From an uncultured Blautia sp. (GTDB taxonomy: Bacteria; Bacillota; Clostridia; Lachnospirales; Lachnospiraceae): DNA of 10,350 nucleotides. Below are positions 5,664-10,350 of this stretch, piece by piece (the first letter of the stretch is position 1; the number at the start of each line of letters is the position of its first letter). The DNA lies in assembly GCA_900765525.1 (NCBI GenBank), contig CAAFRY010000174.1, forward strand, positions 1-10,350, read 5' to 3'. The notes under the pieces were generated by a model. The model had not been told where the DNA came from, did no database searches, and was given only the letters and a program-made list of their open reading frames with translations. A program made the position numbers and the translations under genes.

Positions 5664-6188
5664 ATGAAAGACAATACAAAGAAAATTATTTTAACCGCTC
5701 TTTTTGCGGCTCTGGCCTGTGCGGCTACCATGTCTGTCCGGATTCCCACACCGGGAACCGGCGGCTATATTCATCCCGGAGACGCCATTGTAATTCTCTG
5801 CGGCGTTATCCTTGGACCTGTATACGGCTTTCTGGGAGCAGGAATTGGCTCCTGCATGTCAGACCTTTTAGGTGGTTACCTGAATTATGTGCCTATCACC
5901 TTTGTCATCAAAGGCCTGGTGGCCCTTTTCAGCGCCTATGCTTACCGGGCACTTGCCAAATCAGCAAAAATGCGCTGGGCCGGTGTTGCTGCCGGAGGAA
6001 TTATTGACATCATTCTGGTAGCCGGAGGATATTTTATCTGCGAATATTTCATGTACGGAGCAGGCGCAGCCGCCAGCGTCCCGGCTAATATTATCCAGGG
6101 CGTCAGCGGACTTATCCTCTCTCTGGTACTCTATCCTATCTTATCCGCAGTACCTGACGTAAAACGGATGCTGTCGGCAAATCACTGA
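5664..6188 (+). CDS. ECF transporter substrate-binding S component (PF07155-like)
   Basis: A 174-aa very hydrophobic protein with about five or six membrane segments (roughly 8-27, 39-62, 73-96, 105-130 and 140-163). It would sit in the cytoplasmic membrane and bind a vitamin or other small nutrient, working with the shared EcfT/EcfA energising module encoded elsewhere. Family marks are the N-terminal ALFAALACAAT, then HPGDAIV (37-43), ILGPVYGFLGAGIGS (49-63), SDLLGGY (66-72) and TFVIKGL (79-85), typical of the PF07155 group. The substrate cannot be read from sequence. ATG at 5664 follows AAAGGAG by about 11 nt. The stop TGA (6186-6188) overlaps the convergent GNAT stop, and its terminator lies inside the GNAT gene. 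Confidence 0.85.
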   Translation: MKDNTKKIILTALFAALACAATMSVRIPTPGTGGYIHPGDAIVILCGVILGPVYGFLGAGIGSCMSDLLGGYLNYVPITFVIKGLVALFSAYAYRALAKSAKMRWAGVAAGGIIDIILVAGGYFICEYFMYGAGAAASVPANIIQGVSGLILSLVLYPILSAVPDVKRMLSANH

Positions 6189-6628
6189 GCATCTTTAACC
6201 ATTTGAACATAAGGCAATTCTCTGTAACCAAGCCTTTGGTACAGAGCAATTGCCTTTTTATTTTGGGCTGTGGCTTCCAGGCGGAATCTTCTGGCCCTGG
6301 GATATTCCTTTTCCACCCACCCAAAAACCTGGCTGCCATATCCTTTTCCTCTGGCTTTTTCCTTGAAATAAGCCTCCTCCAGCCATACCACCTGGCCTCC
6401 GGCCTCATTACTCCAGGTAATGGCCAGCAAAAAGTAACCGGCAATTCCCTGTTCATCCTCTATAATAAGAAGTCTGCCATATTCTCTGCTTCTTATACAT
6501 TCCCGCAGGGTGGCCTCAAAATTTTCTTCCGGAATAGAATGTTCACAGGCCTCCCCACTGTAAAAATCCTTCTGCATACCAAATAATTCTACTCTGTCTT
6601 CTTCTCTTACATCTCTGATTTTCAGCAT
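6182..6628 (-). CDS. GNAT-family N-acetyltransferase
   Basis: A 148-aa single-domain acetyltransferase that uses acetyl-CoA to acetylate an amine; the substrate is unknown. Acetyl-CoA-binding motif A is KARGKGYGSQVF (91-102, with R-x-x-G-x-G at 93-98), and motif B is NKKAIALYQRLGY (123-135). ATG at 6628 begins one base after the dinB stop codon (TAA-A-ATG), so its translation is probably coupled to dinB; the nearest ribosome-like site, GGAGGA, is too far upstream (~18 nt) to serve alone. It is the last gene of the selD operon. The last seven bases overlap the convergent ECF gene, and motif B doubles on the other strand as a terminator. Confidence 0.9.
   Translation of the reverse strand: MLKIRDVREEDRVELFGMQKDFYSGEACEHSIPEENFEATLRECIRSREYGRLLIIEDEQGIAGYFLLAITWSNEAGGQVVWLEEAYFKEKARGKGYGSQVFGWVEKEYPRARRFRLEATAQNKKAIALYQRLGYRELPYVQMVKDAQ
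6211..6264 (+). terminator. Rho-independent terminator of the ECF gene, inside the GNAT coding region
   Basis: AAGGCAATT-CTCTGTA-(A)-CCAA pairs with TTGG-TACAGAG-(C)-AATTGCCTT: 9, 7 and 4 bp blocks split by single-base bulges, with a short loop. TTTTTATTTT follows on the plus strand. It starts 22 nt after the ECF stop codon. On the minus strand the hairpin is not followed by a T-run, so it should be one-directional and not block the GNAT transcript. Confidence 0.85.
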
Positions 6629-6629
6629 T

Positions 6630-7916
6630 TTACTTCTTTTTCTGTTCCTCCTGTCTGTTATTTCTCAACGTCTTCAAATCTACCTTTCCGCCGTCAGGGT
6701 GACCTCCTGTCATATTTCCCACCTTAGGATTATCCAGAAAAGATGCCCGCATAATGGCATCAGACCCGAATTTTTTCCGAATCTTGTCCACAGCTTTATC
6801 CATCCGCTCCATCTTTTCATAGTCTGCTTTATCAAACAGGCTGAGCTGCCGGAAGCTTTCCTCCCCGGAAAGCTTTCCCGTGTGAACTCCCAAAAGCCGG
6901 ATTGGGCTCTGGTCCCACAGCTCCTCAAACAACTGACAGGCAGCCCTGTAGATTTCCCCTGTAATATTAGTGGGTGCAGGCATTATCTTTTGATGAGATA
7001 CGGTTTTTAATTCATGATTTTTAATAGAGACCGACACCATCTGGGCTTTCTGACTGTCCTCCCTGAGCCTGGAGGCCACGGTTTCACATAAGGACAGCAG
7101 AATCATTTTCGCCGTATTCTCATCTGTTACATCAAAGGCAATGGTGGTGCTGTTGCCGTATCCTTTATTCCCTTCGGACACCGGTTCTACCAAAGAAGAA
7201 TCCTGCCCGTTGGCAAATTTCCAGATACTCTCTCCCTGCTTTTTCAGATGGTGCTTTAAAATCTCTACATCTGTATTAGCCAGTTGTCCGATAGTATAGA
7301 TTCCCAGCTTATGGAGGGCATCTGCCGTGGCTCTTCCCACGAAAATCAACTCAGACACCGGAAGAGGCCACATTTTCTCCTGGATTTCCCAGGGAAACAA
7401 AGTATGTACCTTATCTGGCTTCTCAAAATCAGAAGCCATTTTCGCCAAATATTTATTGCTGGAAATCCCTACGTTTACGGTGAAGCCCAGCTCCCGGCTG
7501 ATACGGTTCTTTAATTTATGGGCAAAAGCCACCGGATTTCCCACCAGCTTTTCCATACCGCTCATATCCATAAAAGCCTCGTCAATACTGTATTGTTCCA
7601 CATCCGGGGTGTATTCCCTCAGAATGTCCATAAACCGCTTAGAATACTGCCGGTACATGCCGTGATGGGCAGGCACCACCGTAAGCTGGGGACATTTTTT
7701 CAGTGCGTCTGTCAAAGGCTCACCCGTTTTCACACCGCAGGCTTTGGCAGACAAAGACTTGGCCAGAATAATACCTCTGCGTTTGGACTTATCTCCTCCC
7801 ACTGCACAGGGAATCTCTCTTAAATCCACTGTGCCTCCCTGCTCCCGGAGACGGTACACAGCCTCCCAGGAAAGAAAAGCACTGTTTACATCAATATGAA
7901 AAATCACGGTTTCCAC
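6630..7916 (-). CDS. dinB: Y-family DNA polymerase IV (DinB)
   Basis: A 428-aa translesion polymerase that copies past damaged bases at low fidelity. Catalytic carboxylates are Asp9 (FHIDVNSAF) and Asp112-Glu113 (YSIDEAF); Phe14 is at the steric-gate position that excludes ribonucleotides. The segment NVGISSNKYLAKMASDFEKP (148-167) is typical of the family. The little-finger domain follows, and a textbook beta-clamp box QLSLF is at 357-361. About 65 residues follow it, ending in a basic, disordered-looking tail. The start is GTG at 7916 with AAAGGAGGG 8 nt upstream; this ribosome site overlaps the stop codon of the desulfurase gene. Third gene of the selD operon, an odd location for a damage-tolerance polymerase. 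I see no LexA box of the GAACN4GTTC type before the operon. Confidence 0.95.
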   Translation of the reverse strand: METVIFHIDVNSAFLSWEAVYRLREQGGTVDLREIPCAVGGDKSKRRGIILAKSLSAKACGVKTGEPLTDALKKCPQLTVVPAHHGMYRQYSKRFMDILREYTPDVEQYSIDEAFMDMSGMEKLVGNPVAFAHKLKNRISRELGFTVNVGISSNKYLAKMASDFEKPDKVHTLFPWEIQEKMWPLPVSELIFVGRATADALHKLGIYTIGQLANTDVEILKHHLKKQGESIWKFANGQDSSLVEPVSEGNKGYGNSTTIAFDVTDENTAKMILLSLCETVASRLREDSQKAQMVSVSIKNHELKTVSHQKIMPAPTNITGEIYRAACQLFEELWDQSPIRLLGVHTGKLSGEESFRQLSLFDKADYEKMERMDKAVDKIRKKFGSDAIMRASFLDNPKVGNMTGGHPDGGKVDLKTLRNNRQEEQKKK

Positions 7917-7931
7917 CGCTTTCGCCCTCCT

Positions 7932-9074
7932 TTATGCTTCCTGCCGGGCCATTTCTTTTACCGCTCCGGCAGCTTTCTCTGCCTCCTCCACTGTATTAAA
8001 CCAGGAAAAAGAAAAGCGGACCGTTCCTCTTTCCCCTGTCCCCAGAGCCTGGTGCATAAGAGGCGCACAGTGAGCCCCTGCCCGCACAGCAATGTGATAC
8101 TCTTGTCCCAAAATATCCCCTGCTTCCTTAGCCAGATAGCCTTCTATATTCAAAGATACCAGGGCAAGCCGTTCCCGGGAGGAAAAATCCCCGTACAGCT
8201 TTACCCCCGGAATATCTTTTACCTTCCGGTAAAAAACCTCCAAAAGCTTTCCCTCCTGGTTCCGGATATTCTCCAGCCCTACCTGGCGGATATAATCAAA
8301 GGCAGCCCCAAGCCCGGCAATCCCATGTCCGTTTAGGGTGCCTGCCTCTAAAGCTTCCGGCATCACCTGGGGATGGCTCCTGTCAAAGGATAGGATACCG
8401 CTGCCTCCCACCTTAAAAGGCGGCAGTTTTACCTGAGGTGCCAGGCAAACCCCTCCCGTTCCCTGAGGCCCCATAAGGCCCTTGTGCCCGGTAAAGCACA
8501 GTCCATGGATTCCCTGTTTTTCCATATGGATTGGCCAAAGCCCGGCAGTCTGGGATGCGTCCAGAATAAATAGAATCCCATGTCTGCGGCAAATCCTTCC
8601 CATCTCCTCTATGGGAAAAAGATTTCCTGTCACATTAGAGCCATGGGTACAGATAAGGGCCTTTGTATTTTCCCTAACAGAAGCCTCCAGCTCCTCCAGA
8701 GAAATGTTCCCTTTTTCATCTGTTTTTAAAATGGTCAGCTCTGCCCCTTCCTTTTCCTTTCGGTACAAAGGCCTAAGTACCGAATTGTGGTCCGCCTGGG
8801 TGGTAATCACATGGTCCCCTTTTTCTATAAGACCAGAGATGACCATATTCAGGGCTTCCGTGGCATTTTGGGTAAAGGCCACCTGCTCCGGCCCCCAGGC
8901 GCCAAAAAATTCCGCAGCCTTTTCTCTTACTCCGTATATTTCCCTGGAAGCCAAAAGAGAGGGGCCCCAGGCCCCTCTTCCACTGTTTCCCATAGACTCC
9001 ATGGCCCGGTAAACCGCTTCTCTCACACACTCCGGCTTTTTCAGGGTGGTAGCCGCATTATCCAGATATATCAT
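7932..9074 (-). CDS. Cysteine desulfurase / class V aminotransferase, EF2568-like group
   Basis: A 380-aa PLP enzyme of the NifS/SufS-like class V family. It probably removes sulfur from cysteine or selenium from selenocysteine. The start MIYLDNAATT is typical. PLP contacts are His96 (ADHNS), Asp172 and Gln175 (LDASQ), and Lys198 (FTGHKG), the Schiff-base lysine. Catalytic Cys336 sits in RAGAHCAP, followed by the conserved GTVRFSFSWFNT. ATG at 9074 follows GGGAG with 7 nt spacing; an upstream in-frame TTG at 9098 overlaps selD and is less likely. It begins 16 nt after the selD stop codon. From family knowledge, EF2568-like desulfurases commonly sit beside selD in selenium-dependent molybdenum hydroxylase loci. 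A role in supplying selenide to SelD is inferred. Confidence 0.9.
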   Translation of the reverse strand: MIYLDNAATTLKKPECVREAVYRAMESMGNSGRGAWGPSLLASREIYGVREKAAEFFGAWGPEQVAFTQNATEALNMVISGLIEKGDHVITTQADHNSVLRPLYRKEKEGAELTILKTDEKGNISLEELEASVRENTKALICTHGSNVTGNLFPIEEMGRICRRHGILFILDASQTAGLWPIHMEKQGIHGLCFTGHKGLMGPQGTGGVCLAPQVKLPPFKVGGSGILSFDRSHPQVMPEALEAGTLNGHGIAGLGAAFDYIRQVGLENIRNQEGKLLEVFYRKVKDIPGVKLYGDFSSRERLALVSLNIEGYLAKEAGDILGQEYHIAVRAGAHCAPLMHQALGTGERGTVRFSFSWFNTVEEAEKAAGAVKEMARQEA

Positions 9075-9090
9075 GTTCTTTCTCCCTGTT

Positions 9091-10137
9091 CTACACAAAC
9101 TCCAGATAAGAGTCAGTCTTTTCCTTCACTCTCCCGATAATCGCCGCCTTTGTAGGCAGCCCTCTGTCCTTAAAAGCTTTCAGAGCCTGCTCTGCCTGGC
9201 TTTCCTTCAGGCTTACCAGAAGTCCTCCTGAGGTCTGGGGGTCAAAAAGCAAATCCTCCATATCTTCCCGGATTCCTTCTCCCAGGCTCACATCCTTTTT
9301 CTGGAAAGCCTTGTTTCGGTAGGTTCCCTCCGGCACCAGTCCCATAGCCGCATATTCCAGGGCAGAAGGAAGCAGAGGCAGCCTTGCCGTATCTATAACC
9401 AAGGTCACCTGGCTGGCCTTTGCCATTTCCAATCCGTGGCCTGCCAGGGAAAATCCGGTGACATCCGTGCATGCATGTACAGAAAAATTCTCCAGCACTT
9501 CCTTGGCCGTCTTATTCAGACAGCACATACTCATTGTTCCCGCTTCTTTTGCTTCCTGAGAAGCCAGCCCGGCTTTCACTGCCGTGTTGATAAGTCCCAC
9601 GCCCAAAGGTTTTGTCAGCAGCAGTACGTCTCCCGGCCTGGCCCCTGCATTCTTCCAGATTTTGCGGGGGTTCACAAAGCCTGTGACACACATCCCGTAT
9701 TTTGGCTCCTCATCATTGATAGAATGGCCTCCCGCCAAAACAGCTCCCGCCTCCTGTACTTTAGAGGCGCCTCCCGCCAATATCTCTCCCAGATTCTCCT
9801 CTCCCAGGCAGCTGGGATATGCCAAAATGTTCAGCGCCAGCTTAGGCTCTCCTCCCATAGCGTACACATCGCTTAACGCATTTGCCGCTGCTATCTGTCC
9901 GAAAATATAAGGTTCATCCACCATGGGAGGAAAAAAATCCAGAGTCTGAATCATAGCCAGGTCCTCTGAAATTTTATATACCGCACCATCGTCTGCTGTT
10001 TCCGTTCCCACCAAAAGGTTTTCATCCTGAAATTTTGGAAGACCTTCTACCACTCGTATGAGAATATCCGGCTGCAGCTTTGCAGCGCAGCCTGCACTTT
10101 TGGAAAGACTGGTTAATCTCACGTTTTCTTTTTCCAT
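9091..10137 (-). CDS. selD: Selenide, water dikinase (selenophosphate synthetase)
   Basis: A 348-aa enzyme that makes selenophosphate from selenide and ATP, the selenium donor for selenocysteine, selenouridine in tRNA and a selenium-containing molybdenum cofactor. With ATG at 10137 the catalytic pair is Cys17 and Lys20 (SAGCAAK), the same numbers as in E. coli SelD (347 aa). The cysteine is encoded by TGC, so this is not a selenocysteine-containing form. Metal-binding aspartates match at D49-D50, D67 (QTLDFFP) and D90 (NALSD). The GGHSI motif is at 138-142. The ribosome site AAGGAGAGG is 6 nt upstream; the frame opens at another ATG (10185) that has no ribosome site. First gene of the four-gene operon. 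No selA, selB or mnmH is in the window. Confidence 0.96.
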   Translation of the reverse strand: MEKENVRLTSLSKSAGCAAKLQPDILIRVVEGLPKFQDENLLVGTETADDGAVYKISEDLAMIQTLDFFPPMVDEPYIFGQIAAANALSDVYAMGGEPKLALNILAYPSCLGEENLGEILAGGASKVQEAGAVLAGGHSINDEEPKYGMCVTGFVNPRKIWKNAGARPGDVLLLTKPLGVGLINTAVKAGLASQEAKEAGTMSMCCLNKTAKEVLENFSVHACTDVTGFSLAGHGLEMAKASQVTLVIDTARLPLLPSALEYAAMGLVPEGTYRNKAFQKKDVSLGEGIREDMEDLLFDPQTSGGLLVSLKESQAEQALKAFKDRGLPTKAAIIGRVKEKTDSYLEFV

Positions 10138-10266
10138 CCTAATCCTCTCCTTCTTCTGCCTGTATTCCCAGGCGTATCCATCCATGAAAGCCCGATAATT
10201 CAGTGTTCATACTGTCTTACCTATCCTATGGCTATGCCCCTGCACAGGCAGCCTGCCGTCTGCACT

Positions 10267-10295
10267 AGTGTACTGACACGTTCACATTTTAGCAA
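10267..10295 (-). promoter_or_regulatory. Candidate promoter of the selD operon
   Basis: Minus strand: TTGCTA (10290-10295), 17-bp spacer, TACACT (10267-10272), each 4/6 to consensus. It would give a leader of about 125 nt. That leader holds a small GGCAG-C-CTGCC hairpin (10247-10257) and no clear riboswitch. Another promoter beyond the window is possible. Confidence 0.3.
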
Positions 10296-10350
10296 ATGAC
10301 TTGCCTGAATTTCCATCTGCTGCGTTGTCGTCAATCGACGTAGCCACCGC
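10296..10350. repeat. Possible edge of a dispersed intergenic repeat
   Basis: Non-coding and cut by the window end. Read on the minus strand it starts GCGGTGGCTACGTCGATTG, similar to GCGGGCTACGCTGA at 8-21 on the plus strand, and contains a small GTCG/CGAC inverted pair. The resemblance is short, so this is only a suggestion. Confidence 0.25.

Noticed and set aside
8482..9012. 176-codon plus-strand open frame opposite the desulfurase
   Set aside because: It is fully antisense to a conserved PLP enzyme and has no start signals or family resemblance.
9091..10137. Selenocysteine (in-frame TGA) in SelD
   Set aside because: The active-site codon is TGC (Cys17) and the frame has no internal TGA.
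10138..10350. LexA (SOS) box before the selD-dinB operon
   Set aside because: GAAC appears at one place but without a GTTC partner at the right spacing.

Overview
The window reads as a chromosomal segment of a low-to-moderate GC Firmicute, most likely a gut Lachnospiraceae member (Blautia-like). This rests on the strong AGGAGG-type ribosome sites, several TTG/GTG starts, clostridial-type DinB and XPD-like helicase proteins, an HPr-like protein with a Ser46-type site, and an ECF transporter S component. No phage, IS element, CRISPR array, rRNA or tRNA is visible. The genes are nearly all recognisable housekeeping or accessory functions. The interest lies in domain arrangements, regulatory palindromes and gene neighbourhoods.

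Left part, minus strand: a 790-residue protein joins an N-terminal PD-(D/E)XK (RecB/Cas4-like) nuclease domain to an XPD/DinG-type Fe-S helicase (74-2446). Upstream of it lies a long AT-rich palindrome (2538-2573), then an HPr-like protein that keeps the regulatory serine region but has lost the catalytic-histidine loop (2611-2838). That gene has its own consensus promoter and a 16-bp palindrome at the transcription start. Next come a terminator (3062-3105) and a minus-strand cluster: a small conserved-looking unknown protein (4452-4691), a CsoR-type copper-sensing repressor with a histidine-rich N-terminal tail (4011-4379), and an Mrp/NBP35-type Fe-S carrier ATPase (3139-3981).

Middle, plus strand: from a back-to-back promoter region, xanthine phosphoribosyltransferase (xpt, 4879-5451) is read rightward. 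It is followed by an intergenic element with nested, mutually exclusive hairpins (5452-5511) and an ECF transporter S component (5664-6188). That gene ends tail-to-tail, overlapping by 7 bp, with a GNAT acetyltransferase gene. Its rho-independent terminator lies inside the acetyltransferase coding sequence.

Right part, minus strand: a tight four-gene operon runs selD (selenide, water dikinase) - cysteine desulfurase of the EF2568-like group - dinB (Y-family polymerase IV) - GNAT, with gaps of 16, 15 and 1 nt. The SelD/desulfurase pair suggests selenium mobilisation, possibly for selenium-dependent molybdenum hydroxylases, since no selA/selB or mnmH is in view. The two window edges carry short hairpin-rich, non-coding sequence that looks like dispersed intergenic repeats.
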